From positions 5,701-37,906 of the IMG/VR virus record IMGVR_UViG_3300030328_003209: DNA of 32,206 nt; one strand, 5' to 3'. Shown one piece after another: positions 1 to 6,109 of this stretch. The stretch's first letter is position 1, and the number at the start of each line of letters is the position of its first letter. This stretch comes from a virus. Both the position numbers and the translations under genes were made by a program. The notes beneath the pieces are model-generated. The model was not told the origin of the DNA, did not search any database, and was given only the letters and a program-made list of their open reading frames with translations.

Positions 1-1
1 A

Positions 2-232
2 GCTCGTCAAAACGATTACAAGGACGAGGTCGTTTTATTAATTCTCACGTTGCCCATTTTGGTGCTCGCATATGGGGTATGGTCGGACGATCCGGCAGCT
101 ATGGATAAGATAAAGATGTTCTTTGATCATTTCCAGGCGTTACCGTCATGGTTCACTAATTTATGGATACTTGTATGTGCCAGTATATTTGGTATAAAGG
201 GAACACAAATATTTAGGAATGGTAAAAAATAA
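2..232 (+). CDS. Holin, 3-TM GTA-type (5' partial)
   Basis: The frame is open from base 2, so the gene starts before the window; the TTG at 50 is internal rather than the start. The visible 76 residues hold two hydrophobic stretches, one around the LLILTLPILVLAYGVW segment and one around LWILVCASIFGI. They are separated by an amphipathic piece containing LPSWF, and a short Arg/Lys tail follows. This pattern matches the 3-TM holin family known from gene-transfer agents and many marine phages; the first membrane segment may lie upstream. Such holins permeabilise the inner membrane so that the endolysin can reach the peptidoglycan. It ends with a TAATG overlap onto the next gene. The family call rests on pattern memory; a general small membrane protein is the alternative. 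Confidence 0.7.
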   Translation, partial: ARQNDYKDEVVLLILTLPILVLAYGVWSDDPAAMDKIKMFFDHFQALPSWFTNLWILVCASIFGIKGTQIFRNGKK

Positions 233-657
233 TGTCAAAAAAATCGAGAAGAAGAAATAGAAAAATTTTAGGTGCTCTAGCCGCTGGTTTAGGAGCCGCA
301 GCTCTTATGAGAGGAAAAGGAGTGAATGCAGCAAATGTTGATAGCGGAAGAGGAAGCGGTTTAAGAAAAACGGTTGACGACGTTACAAGCGTAATTAAAC
401 CAGTAATGAAACCAGTAAATACTGGATCTAATTTTCAATCTAGATTTAAAGGAAAAATTGCAAACAACAGATGGGCAGGTCCTGGAGAAATATCAGGAGT
501 TGCAAATAAAGTTACAGATGTTATAAATCCAAATGCTATGACATACACACCAAATCCAGGAGCAGGTAGAGTTTGGAGAGCAAAAGGTGGTAGAGTTACG
601 GGAGCTGCAAAACGTGGTTTTGGTAGAGCTCTAATGAACAAAGGGAGAAAAAAATGA
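232..657 (+). CDS. Basic hypothetical protein with C-terminal KGGRVTG motif
   Basis: This 141-residue, strongly basic protein has a KKSRRRNRK start, a short Ala/Gly-rich hydrophobic stretch (about 13-25) and a Lys/Arg/Gly-rich C-terminus. The end contains KGGRVTGAAKRGFGRAL (about 118-134), a segment I associate with small proteins of uncultured marine phages. It overlaps the preceding gene (TAATG) and the following gene (ATGA), so it is probably co-translated with them. The charge suggests binding to nucleic acid or to an acidic virion surface, but no enzymatic motif is visible. Function unknown. The GGR-type motif recurs elsewhere in the window (see findings). Confidence 0.85.
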   Translation: MSKKSRRRNRKILGALAAGLGAAALMRGKGVNAANVDSGRGSGLRKTVDDVTSVIKPVMKPVNTGSNFQSRFKGKIANNRWAGPGEISGVANKVTDVINPNAMTYTPNPGAGRVWRAKGGRVTGAAKRGFGRALMNKGRKK

Positions 658-872
658 GACAAAACGGTGTAAGAAGCGATGTCAGATTTCCTTATGCTAA
701 AGGAATGAAAAAAGGTGGCAAAGCTAAAAAACAAGGTTACAAAGATAGAGAAGATGAGTCTTTAGGAATGAGAAGAGGTAAAGAATCTTCTAAGAAGCAA
801 TCTATGAAGGATAGAAGAGACGAGTCTTATGGAAAATGGGGCAAACGTCCTAACCAAAAAATAAATAAATAA
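654..872 (+). CDS. Small basic hypothetical protein
   Basis: This 72-residue protein is rich in Lys, Arg, Asp and Glu. It contains an imperfect internal repeat: YKDREDESLGMRRGKESSKK (about 29-48) and MKDRRDESYGKWGKR (about 51-65) share a KDRxDES core. The repeat suggests duplication of a roughly 22-residue unit. The start overlaps the previous stop as ATGA, with a GGGAG ribosome-binding site about 8 bases upstream. I recognise no functional domain. Similar short KDRxDES proteins seem common in marine phage genomes, from memory only. A nucleic-acid-associated or packaged basic protein is a guess. Confidence 0.8.
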   Translation: MRQNGVRSDVRFPYAKGMKKGGKAKKQGYKDREDESLGMRRGKESSKKQSMKDRRDESYGKWGKRPNQKINK

Positions 873-873
873 T

Positions 874-1038
874 ATGGGTGATATTTCTAGAAAAGGACAC
901 GGTAAAGAAAGACGTAATACTAGACGAGCAAATCGTTTAGAAGAACTTGGTCGTGTAGACGCTGAAAGAGGTTATTCAAGAAAAGGCAAAAGAAATTTAA
1001 GAGAAGAGAAAAAAAGAATAGTTAAAGAGTTAAAGTAA
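874..1038 (+). CDS. Tiny basic helical protein
   Basis: A 54-residue reading frame begins with MGDISRKGHGKERRNTRR and ends with KRIVKELK. It is almost entirely charged and likely one long basic helix. It starts one base after the previous stop and its stop overlaps the next start (TAATG), the same coupling seen along the operon, which is the main support for its being a real gene. No homologous domain is recognised. It belongs to a run of four consecutive Lys/Arg-rich mini-proteins (232-1193). Confidence 0.7.
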   Translation: MGDISRKGHGKERRNTRRANRLEELGRVDAERGYSRKGKRNLREEKKRIVKELK

Positions 1039-1193
1039 TGGCTAAAAATTGGATTCAAGGCGTAAATAAATCGATTAAAAAACGTGGAACTAAAGGTAAG
1101 TGTACCCCGATTACAAAACCGGGATGTACTGGAAGAGCTAAAGCATTAGCTAAAACATTTAAAAAAATGGCGAGAGAAAGAAAAGCATCTTAA
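1038..1193 (+). CDS. Tiny conserved protein starting MAKNWIQG
   Basis: This 51-residue frame starts MAKNWIQGVNKSIKKRGTKG, has two cysteines (KCTP and GCTG) and ends in a basic segment, LAKTFKKMARERK. The MAKNWI start and AKTFKKMA end recur in small proteins of marine phages, from memory. The two Cys are about ten residues apart; two ligands alone do not make a classical zinc finger. Both ends overlap neighbours as TAATG, supporting translation as part of the operon. Function unknown. Confidence 0.72.
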   Translation: MAKNWIQGVNKSIKKRGTKGKCTPITKPGCTGRAKALAKTFKKMARERKAS

Positions 1194-1402
1194 TGAGTAT
1201 CAAAGGCAAAATAAAATGGTTTAATAGCACCAAAGGTTTTGGGTTTATTGCTAGAGATGATAAAGAAAAAGATGTTTTTATACATATCTCTGCTTTAAGA
1301 AAATCAGGAATAACTCGTCTTGACGAAGGTCAAGCAGTAACCTTTGAAGTTGCGGAAGGACCTAAAGGTTTAAATGCAACTAATTTAGAGAAAGTGTCTT
1401 AA
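1193..1402 (+). CDS. Cold-shock domain protein (CspA-like)
   Basis: At 69 residues this is a full-length single cold-shock domain. The KWFNSTKGFGFI stretch carries the RNP1 motif (KGFGFI, 14-19) and DVFIH (27-31) is RNP2; both give the aromatic surface that binds single-stranded RNA or DNA. Family members melt mRNA secondary structure or act as RNA chaperones. It lies between tiny basic genes and the co-chaperonin gene, with start/stop overlaps on both sides. A role in translation of phage mRNA in a cold ocean host is an inference. The domain assignment is very secure. Confidence 0.95.
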   Translation: MSIKGKIKWFNSTKGFGFIARDDKEKDVFIHISALRKSGITRLDEGQAVTFEVAEGPKGLNATNLEKVS

Positions 1403-1617
1403 TGAGAAATGCATTATTAGATGCCTTAGAAGACAGATATCAAGCAGTAATATCAGAAGCAGACGCAACTCTTAAAATTTATTTAGATCATTCTGTAGGT
1501 ATAGGAGAGCATCCACAACATATAGATGAACTTGATAAGTTGTTTCAAAAAATTGCTGATGCCCAAGAGAAATTAGAAGCGATCAAAGATTATAGAGGCG
1601 ACAGAAGTGCCCTTTAA
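1402..1617 (+). CDS. Small coiled-coil hypothetical protein
   Basis: This 71-residue acidic protein has two predicted helices separated by HSVGIGEHPQHIDE (30-43). The second helix shows a heptad-like pattern (LDKLFQKIADAQEKLEAIK). The start overlaps the previous stop as TAATG. The central VGIGEHPQH segment looks familiar from small proteins near the head genes of marine phages, but no function is attached to it. A structural or regulatory coiled-coil peptide is the most one can say. Confidence 0.8.
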   Translation: MRNALLDALEDRYQAVISEADATLKIYLDHSVGIGEHPQHIDELDKLFQKIADAQEKLEAIKDYRGDRSAL

Positions 1618-1738
1618 ATCAGAAAAACAAAGACGTTATCTTTGGAAGAATGAGCCCAAGATTGCGCGTGAGTGGACGGAAGCTTATGGAAGTAAACCAG
1701 TTAAAAAGAAGAAAAAAACAAAAAGGAGAAAAAAATAA
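1607..1738 (+). CDS. Tiny conserved protein, PFKSEKQRRYLW family, GTG start
   Basis: A 43-residue frame starts at GTG 1607, inside the end of the preceding gene, and reads VPFKSEKQRRYLWKNEPKIA followed by a WTEAYG element and a Lys/Arg-rich tail. The PFKSEKQRRYLW start and the WTEAYG element are a recognisable tiny conserved phage protein, usually annotated only as hypothetical. The stop overlaps the next ATG (TAATG). Its basic tail suggests nucleic-acid contact, but the role is unknown. Confidence 0.8.
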   Translation: MPFKSEKQRRYLWKNEPKIAREWTEAYGSKPVKKKKKTKRRKK

Positions 1739-1980
1739 TGGAAGATTTTGTCTTTGTAGATAAAATTAGACGTATTATCAAGATGCGTCATGATGATGTT
1801 GTCGCTGCTATGGTTTCAGGTAGTGTTGACAATATGGAGAAATATCAATATATGTTAGGACAGATACGAACGTATCAATATTTAAGTCAGGAGATATCCA
1901 GCCTGCTAGAAAAAAAGGAGCAAAAAAACAATGACGGAACAGTTATCAGTATCAAAACCAAAGGTGATTCTACCAAATAA
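1738..1980 (+). CDS. Small hypothetical protein, helical
   Basis: This 80-residue protein begins MEDFVFVDKIRRIIKMRHDD, with a central GSVDNMEKYQYMLGQIRTY segment and a YLSQEISSLLEKKEQ helix. The last 17 residues are read in a second frame that overlaps the GroES-like gene by 50 bases. A strong AAAAGGAG ribosome-binding site precedes the ATG. Small helical proteins of this size sit near head genes in marine phages; virion or assembly roles are possible but unproven. Confidence 0.8.
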   Translation: MEDFVFVDKIRRIIKMRHDDVVAAMVSGSVDNMEKYQYMLGQIRTYQYLSQEISSLLEKKEQKNNDGTVISIKTKGDSTK

Positions 1981-2368
1981 AGAATTGGTCGGAGTCGAAA
2001 AAGAAAAGAAGAAAAAAGATCTAACAGCTGAATCAGCGAAATTACCAAAACCAACTGGATGGAGACTTTTAGTTTTACCTTTTAAAATGAAAGAAAAAAC
2101 TAAAGGTGGGATCATCATAACTGATGATGTCGTAGAACGTGCACAAGTGGCATCTACTTGTGGACTTGTTTTATCAGTTGGACCGGATGCATATAAAGAT
2201 ACAAAAAGATATCCTGACGGACCTTGGTGTAAAAAGGGAAGTTGGATTATTTTTGCTAGATACGCCGGATCTAGAATTAAAATAGATGGGGGTGAAGTTA
2301 GACTTTTGAATGATGATGAAGTTCTAGCGACCGTGGAAAACCCTGAAGATATATTCCACGAAATATAA
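1931..2368 (+). CDS. GroES-like co-chaperonin (Cpn10)
   Basis: This 145-residue protein has about 40 lysine-rich N-terminal residues followed by a Cpn10 domain (about 41-135). The segment EKTKGGIIITDDVVER (55-70) sits where GroES has its mobile loop, which contacts GroEL; it is followed by CGLVLSVGPDA (77-87) and a C-terminal EVRLLNDDEVLATV strand. Phage co-chaperonins such as T4 gp31 let host GroEL fold large capsid proteins, and here the gene lies just upstream of the scaffold and capsid genes. AAGGAG lies 10 bases before the ATG. The start is inside the previous gene. A longer N-terminus than usual GroES is the only oddity. Confidence 0.93.
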   Translation: MTEQLSVSKPKVILPNKELVGVEKEKKKKDLTAESAKLPKPTGWRLLVLPFKMKEKTKGGIIITDDVVERAQVASTCGLVLSVGPDAYKDTKRYPDGPWCKKGSWIIFARYAGSRIKIDGGEVRLLNDDEVLATVENPEDIFHEI

Positions 2369-2383
2369 TCATAGGGAGGTACT

Positions 2384-3400
2384 ATGCCAGAAGAAGAAAA
2401 GAAACAAGAAGATCTAATTGATGTTGGTGAAGCTAACGAAAAAGATACTGAAATTGATTTAGATAAAAAAGCTGACGGAGGAGAAGTAAAAAATGAAGAA
2501 ACTACTCAAGACAGTGACAAGTCCGCTGATACACCTGCGGAATCTGATAAGCAGCCTGATGTTCAAGCTAGCGAACCAGAGAAAAAAGAAGAAGTAAGAA
2601 AAGAAGAATCTCAGCCAAAAGAACAGCAAAAAGAAATGGAAGAGTATAGTGAAGGCGTTAAAAAACGTATTTCTAAACTTACCAGAAAAATGCGTGAAGC
2701 TGAGAGACAAAAAGACGAAGCTGTTTCTTATGCTAAACGTATTATGCATGAGAGAGACAGTTTAGCTAAAAAAAGTGTGTCTATGGATAGAGACTACACA
2801 GCAGAAATGGAAGGAAGAATAAAATCTTCTCTTTTAGCTGCTCAAGCTAAATTAGCTGCTTCTAGAGAAGCTGATGATAAAAAAGCTGAAGTTGAAGCTT
2901 TAACAGCTATTTCCCAATTAGGTTATGAGCAAGGGAAGTTAGCTGAAATCAAAAGCAGACAAAAAATGGAGGAAACTGTTAAAGAAAACACAAGAAAACA
3001 GGGACCCGCAGCTGAATATCCAACTCAACCAACCCCGTCACCAGATCCAAAAGCAGAGGATTGGGCGGAACAAAATGAATGGTTTGGCAAAGATAATGCC
3101 ATGACCTACACAGCTTTTGATCTACATAGAAAGCTTACTGAAGAAGAAGGGTATGATCCAAAATCAGATTCTTATTATGAAGAAATTGATAAAAGAATAA
3201 GACTTGAATTCCCTCATAAATTTGGTAAGGTAGAACAACAGACCAGTAAACCTACACAAAACGTTGCATCTGCAACGCGTAGTCCAAAGACCGGTCGCAA
3301 AACTGTGAAACTCACACAATCACAGGTAGCAATCGCTAAAAAATTGCGTGTGCCACTTGAAGAGTATGCAAGACAATTAAGACTCACGGAGGGAGAATAG
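2384..3400 (+). CDS. Scaffold-like acidic coiled-coil protein
   Basis: This 338-residue protein has a very acidic, low-complexity N-terminus (about 1-90, Glu/Asp/Lys/Gln), a long predicted coiled coil (about 90-200, including RKMREAERQKDEAVSYAKRI), a Pro/Gln linker and a basic C-terminus. A C-terminal basic helix that binds the coat protein is typical of phage scaffolding proteins, and the gene sits directly upstream of capsid genes. No protease domain is visible. The start follows an AGGGAGG site. The assignment is from position and composition, not from recognised family motifs. Confidence 0.75.
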   Translation: MPEEEKKQEDLIDVGEANEKDTEIDLDKKADGGEVKNEETTQDSDKSADTPAESDKQPDVQASEPEKKEEVRKEESQPKEQQKEMEEYSEGVKKRISKLTRKMREAERQKDEAVSYAKRIMHERDSLAKKSVSMDRDYTAEMEGRIKSSLLAAQAKLAASREADDKKAEVEALTAISQLGYEQGKLAEIKSRQKMEETVKENTRKQGPAAEYPTQPTPSPDPKAEDWAEQNEWFGKDNAMTYTAFDLHRKLTEEEGYDPKSDSYYEEIDKRIRLEFPHKFGKVEQQTSKPTQNVASATRSPKTGRKTVKLTQSQVAIAKKLRVPLEEYARQLRLTEGE

Positions 3401-3403
3401 CAT

Positions 3404-3862
3404 ATGAAAACAGAAACAAATAAAGCTTCCCGTGCGAGCCAGACTAGGGAAAAACAAAAGCGTAAACAAGTTTGGACTCCACCATCGTATTTAGATACAC
3501 CCAACGCGCCAAATGGATTCAGACACAGATGGGTCAGGGTAGAGATTCTAGGATACGTCGACACGAAAAACATACAAGGACGCTTAAGATCCGGGTATGA
3601 GTTAGTAAGAGCCGATGAATATCCAGAAGATGACTATCCAGCAATACCAGACGGCAAGTATTCAGGGGTGATCGGACACGGAGGCCTAGTGCTTACTAGG
3701 GTGCCAGAAGAGATCGCGCAAGCGCGAGCTGATTATTTCAAAGGTTTAGCGAAAGATCAGATCGAAGCAGTAGACAACGATCTTATGAAGGCTGAGCATA
3801 AGAGCATGCCGATCGATATCGATCGTCAGTCTCGAACAACCTTCGGTGGTAGAAAACGTTAA
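3404..3862 (+). CDS. Conserved hypothetical protein of the head module
   Basis: This 152-residue protein has a basic N-terminus, then RKQVWTPPSYLDTPNAPNGF (about 20-39) and a segment RHRWVRVEILGYVDTKN. The middle contains ELVRADEYPEDDYPAIPDGK and the C-terminus is basic (TTFGGRKR). The composition and its position between a scaffold-like gene and the decoration-like gene suggest a head assembly or minor virion role. I recall related proteins at the same place in marine phages, always of unknown function. GGAGGGAG lies upstream of the ATG. Confidence 0.8.
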   Translation: MKTETNKASRASQTREKQKRKQVWTPPSYLDTPNAPNGFRHRWVRVEILGYVDTKNIQGRLRSGYELVRADEYPEDDYPAIPDGKYSGVIGHGGLVLTRVPEEIAQARADYFKGLAKDQIEAVDNDLMKAEHKSMPIDIDRQSRTTFGGRKR

Positions 3863-3899
3863 TTTTTTAACTAATCAACCAACGAATTAACATTAACCC

Positions 3900-3921
3900 G
3901 TAAATTACGAAAGTAATTTGC
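3900..3921 (+). promoter_or_regulatory. GNRA-loop hairpin in leader of decoration-like gene
   Basis: A nine-pair stem (with one G-T pair) has AAATTAC and GTAATTT arms and a GAAA loop of the GNRA type. It ends two bases before the AAGGAG ribosome-binding site of the gene at 3937. It lacks a following T-run, so it is not a terminator. A 5' stabilising hairpin for a highly expressed virion mRNA, or a processing site, is an inference. Confidence 0.45.
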
Positions 3922-3936
3922 ATAAGGAGAACTAAC

Positions 3937-4566
3937 ATGGCAAACCAAGACGCTCCATTCGGCTTTAAAGCTGTTGGCGGTATGGGATCTAGCTATGAAA
4001 CACAAGGTACTTCAAAGTACCAAATCGCAGACAATTCAACGTCAGCGATTTACCAAGGTGACCTTTGCATGATGGGGAACCACAACAGTTCCGCAACAGA
4101 TGCAAACGGTAACGCAGTTGCAGTGGGATACATTTCTGTTTCCCCTCCAGCTGAGGATACTTTGAACTTTGGTGTTTTCAATGGCTGTGATTACATTGAC
4201 CCAACGACTGCTAAGCCTACATGGAAAGCTTACTACCCAGGAGCGGTAAATATCACTACTGGGAAAATAAACGCGTATTGTTTTGATAATCCTCAACAAT
4301 TATATGAGGTACAAACCGCTGGAACTCTAACTCAAGCAGCTGCAGGATGTCTAATCGACACTCACACGTATGCTGCGGGGTCTACTTTGTCTGGTCAGTC
4401 AAATGAAGAAATTTCGACTGCAGTGACAAGTACAGGAGCAACTGGTCAATGGAGAATTGTCCGTTTATCAGAAGATCCAGATAACAGCGATACAGGTTCT
4501 GCTAATAGCAACTGGGTAGTTAGATTGAATGAATCAATTTACTACAACGGTGCTGTTTTAACATAA
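3937..4566 (+). CDS. Capsid decoration-like virion protein
   Basis: This 209-residue protein begins MANQDAPFGFKAVGGMGSSY. It is rich in Ser, Thr, Asn and Gly, predicted to be mostly beta-strand, with no signal peptide or membrane segment. The start, the APFGFKAVG phrase and its position one gene before the major capsid protein are typical of a widespread marine phage virion protein thought to decorate or stabilise heads. An AAGGAG site and a hairpin leader precede it, suggesting strong expression. The decoration role is by analogy; a minor capsid protein is the alternative. Confidence 0.72.
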   Translation: MANQDAPFGFKAVGGMGSSYETQGTSKYQIADNSTSAIYQGDLCMMGNHNSSATDANGNAVAVGYISVSPPAEDTLNFGVFNGCDYIDPTTAKPTWKAYYPGAVNITTGKINAYCFDNPQQLYEVQTAGTLTQAAAGCLIDTHTYAAGSTLSGQSNEEISTAVTSTGATGQWRIVRLSEDPDNSDTGSANSNWVVRLNESIYYNGAVLT

Positions 4567-4580
4567 TAGGAGCATAAAAA

Positions 4581-5492
4581 ATGGCTATATCACGTAATCA
4601 GCTAGTCAAAGAACTAGAGCCAGGTTTGAATGCACTATTCGGCCTGGAATACAAACAATACGAAAATCAGTCTGCTGAAATATACACGACTGAATCATCT
4701 GACAGAGCTTTTGAAGAAGAAGTTATGTTGTCAGGTTTCGCAAACGCACAAGTTAAGCCTGAAGGACAAGGCGTTTCTTATGACGATGCGCAAGAAACTT
4801 TCACAGCAAGATATACGAACGAGACAATTGCTCTCGCTTTCGCAATCACTGAGGAAGCTATTGAAGACAACCTGTACGACAAACTTGCTTCTAGATACAC
4901 AAAAGCACTAGCAAGATCGATGGCAAACACTAAACAAGTGAAAGCGGCATTTCCGTTGAATCAAGGTCTACCAACTGTAGATAACTTTGATTCTGGAGAT
5001 AACGTTTCATTGTTTAACGCTTCACACCCAACGATGGCAGGGTCTTTTAAAAACACCCTGACTACTCAAGCGGATTTAAACGAAACATCATTAGAGCAAG
5101 CATTAATTGATATTGCTGCGCTAACTGATGAAAGAGGTTTAAAAATTGCTGCTAGAGGCGTGAAGATGATTGTTCCATCTGCTGGACAGTTCACTGCTGA
5201 GAGATTGATGAAATCTCAAGGTAGAGTAGGAACTGCTGACAATGATATCAATGCAGTTAAATCTATGGGTATGATTCCTCAAGGTTATAGAGTGAACAAC
5301 TACCTAACAGATTCTGACTCTTGGTACATTATTACAGATGTTCCAAATGGTATGAAACACTTCGATAGATCCCCATTGACTACTAAAATGGAAGGAGATT
5401 TCGATACTGGCAACGTTAGATACAAAGCTAGAGCTAGATACGTTTTTGGCGTATCAGACCCTAGAGGTATCTTCGGTGTTGAAGGTGCGTAA
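4581..5492 (+). CDS. Major capsid protein, Mu gpT-like (HK97 fold)
   Basis: The 303 residues match the Mu gpT-type major head subunit pattern. An acidic N-terminal region is followed by FNASHPTMAG (145-154), ALTDERGLKIAARGVKMIVP (180-199), a central alpha/beta domain, KHFDRSP (259-265) and an ending with DTGNVRYKARARYVFG then SDPRGIFG. These subunits form the icosahedral shell by the HK97 fold. It has an AGGAG site and follows the decoration-like gene by 14 bases; a strong terminator lies just downstream. No N-terminal protease or delta domain is evident; the upstream acidic gene may supply scaffolding. Confident on role, less so on the exact subfamily. Confidence 0.88.
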   Translation: MAISRNQLVKELEPGLNALFGLEYKQYENQSAEIYTTESSDRAFEEEVMLSGFANAQVKPEGQGVSYDDAQETFTARYTNETIALAFAITEEAIEDNLYDKLASRYTKALARSMANTKQVKAAFPLNQGLPTVDNFDSGDNVSLFNASHPTMAGSFKNTLTTQADLNETSLEQALIDIAALTDERGLKIAARGVKMIVPSAGQFTAERLMKSQGRVGTADNDINAVKSMGMIPQGYRVNNYLTDSDSWYIITDVPNGMKHFDRSPLTTKMEGDFDTGNVRYKARARYVFGVSDPRGIFGVEGA

Positions 5493-5507
5493 TATCTAGT
5501 ACAAAAT

Positions 5508-5541
5508 AAAAAGTGAGGCGGCCTAAAAACCGCCTCATTTT
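5508..5541 (+). terminator. Rho-independent terminator after the capsid gene
   Basis: TGAGGCGG (5514-5521) pairs perfectly with CCGCCTCA (5530-5537) around an eight-base loop. A-rich flanking on the left and TTTT on the right extend the stem, so it may work in both directions. It lies 21 bases after the capsid stop codon and probably ends the head-gene transcript. Confidence 0.88.
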
Positions 5542-5562
5542 AACAATAAAGACATAATACTT

Positions 5563-5802
5563 ATGAAACAATTTCTCGTAAACATTTGGGCCTATGATCA
5601 TCATGCTAGATTTGAAGTTTTAGCAGACGATAATGCTGATTCTATTGAAAAAGCAGTCCTTGACAAAATTGGAAAAAAGGATATAAAATGGGACCCAACG
5701 GGAATGTATGGACCCGTAAAGAGAATAACCTATGAGGAGGTTGTGGATGTTACAAGACCTGTACAAACAAAAACGATCCTTGGAGTTGAGGTGGCAGTCT
5801 GA
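5563..5802 (+). CDS. Small hypothetical protein
   Basis: This 79-residue protein begins MKQFLVNIWAYDHHARFEVL and contains WDPTGMYGPVKRITYEEV. It has an alternating polar/hydrophobic pattern, suggesting a small alpha/beta fold. It starts just after the terminator with no clear ribosome-binding site, so the start is moderately uncertain. No functional motif is recognised. It overlaps the next small gene. Confidence 0.72.
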   Translation: MKQFLVNIWAYDHHARFEVLADDNADSIEKAVLDKIGKKDIKWDPTGMYGPVKRITYEEVVDVTRPVQTKTILGVEVAV

Positions 5803-5956
5803 GTATGAACAAAGTGGTAAATATACTCTGGATATGGTCGAAATTGATAATGCTATTAAAACCATTATTACTGAGATCAAACTCGAGGAATCTAAGATTG
5901 CTGATAGAGAAAATAAAATCAGGAATTCTGCCCCCCAAGTTTCTGTGGCTACTTAA
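5747..5956 (+). CDS. Small coiled-coil hypothetical protein
   Basis: The start is chosen at ATG 5747 because GAGGAGG (5734-5740) lies six bases upstream; the ATG at 5732 would place that site inside the gene. The resulting 69-residue protein is a likely helical hairpin: LQDLYKQKRSLELRWQSEYE, a GKYT turn, then MVEIDNAIKTIITEIKLEES. It resembles small two-helix virion or accessory proteins, but no function is recognised. It overlaps the previous gene by 56 bases. Confidence 0.7.
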   Translation: MLQDLYKQKRSLELRWQSEYEQSGKYTLDMVEIDNAIKTIITEIKLEESKIADRENKIRNSAPQVSVAT

Positions 5957-6000
5957 ATAAACGCCACATCGCTGAAATCGTACTTTTCCTTAAGGATCTC

Positions 6001-6029
6001 TTGCACTCTACTAAAAACTATCATATAAA
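6001..6029 (+). promoter_or_regulatory. Possible sigma-70-like promoter
   Basis: TTGCAC (6001-6006) and TATAAA (6024-6029) are 17 bases apart. The -10 box is a good match and the -35 box is weak. It lies in the 153-base gap before the virion gene at 6110, downstream of the head terminator, so a new transcript would make sense. AT-rich sequence produces such matches by chance. Confidence 0.35.
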
Positions 6030-6063
6030 TAACTAACTAAGATTAATTAAACATAAATTGGTT

Positions 6064-6103
6064 ATTCTTTTCTTAGGAAGAATGACTGGCGCTAGGAGGC
6101 GCT
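6064..6103 (+). promoter_or_regulatory. Two leader hairpins, one with the ribosome-binding site in its loop
   Basis: The first hairpin pairs ATTCTTTT with GGAAGAAT (6064-6083, two G-T pairs). The second pairs GCGC (6089-6092) with GCGC (6099-6102), leaving TAGGAG, the ribosome-binding core, in the loop. The hexamer GGCGCT is a direct repeat. This arrangement precedes the ATG at 6110 and could influence translation. Short stems like these can occur by chance. Confidence 0.35.
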
Positions 6104-6109
6104 GATATT

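Noticed and set aside
1922-1935. A slippery A-AAA-AAC heptamer in the right frame at the end of the gene at 1738
   Set aside because: A -1 shift runs into a TGA at 1932-1934. The GroES-like gene is in the other (+1) frame with its own AAGGAG and ATG, so frameshifting is not needed.
3858-3871. GTTAA/TTAAC hairpin over the stop codon of the gene at 3404 as a terminator
   Set aside because: A five-pair AT-only stem is too weak, and no T-run follows the stem.
4042-4299. Antisense frame across the decoration-like gene
   Set aside because: No recognisable motif or start signal; a shadow of the plus-strand gene.
5540-5560. TTAACA followed by TAATAC after the head terminator as a promoter for the gene at 5563
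   Set aside because: The spacing of 9 bases is far too short for a sigma-70-type promoter.
5732-5746. ATG at 5732 as the start of the second small gene in the 5563-5956 pair
   Set aside because: The GAGGAGG site at 5734-5740 would be inside the coding region; ATG 5747 is correctly spaced from it.
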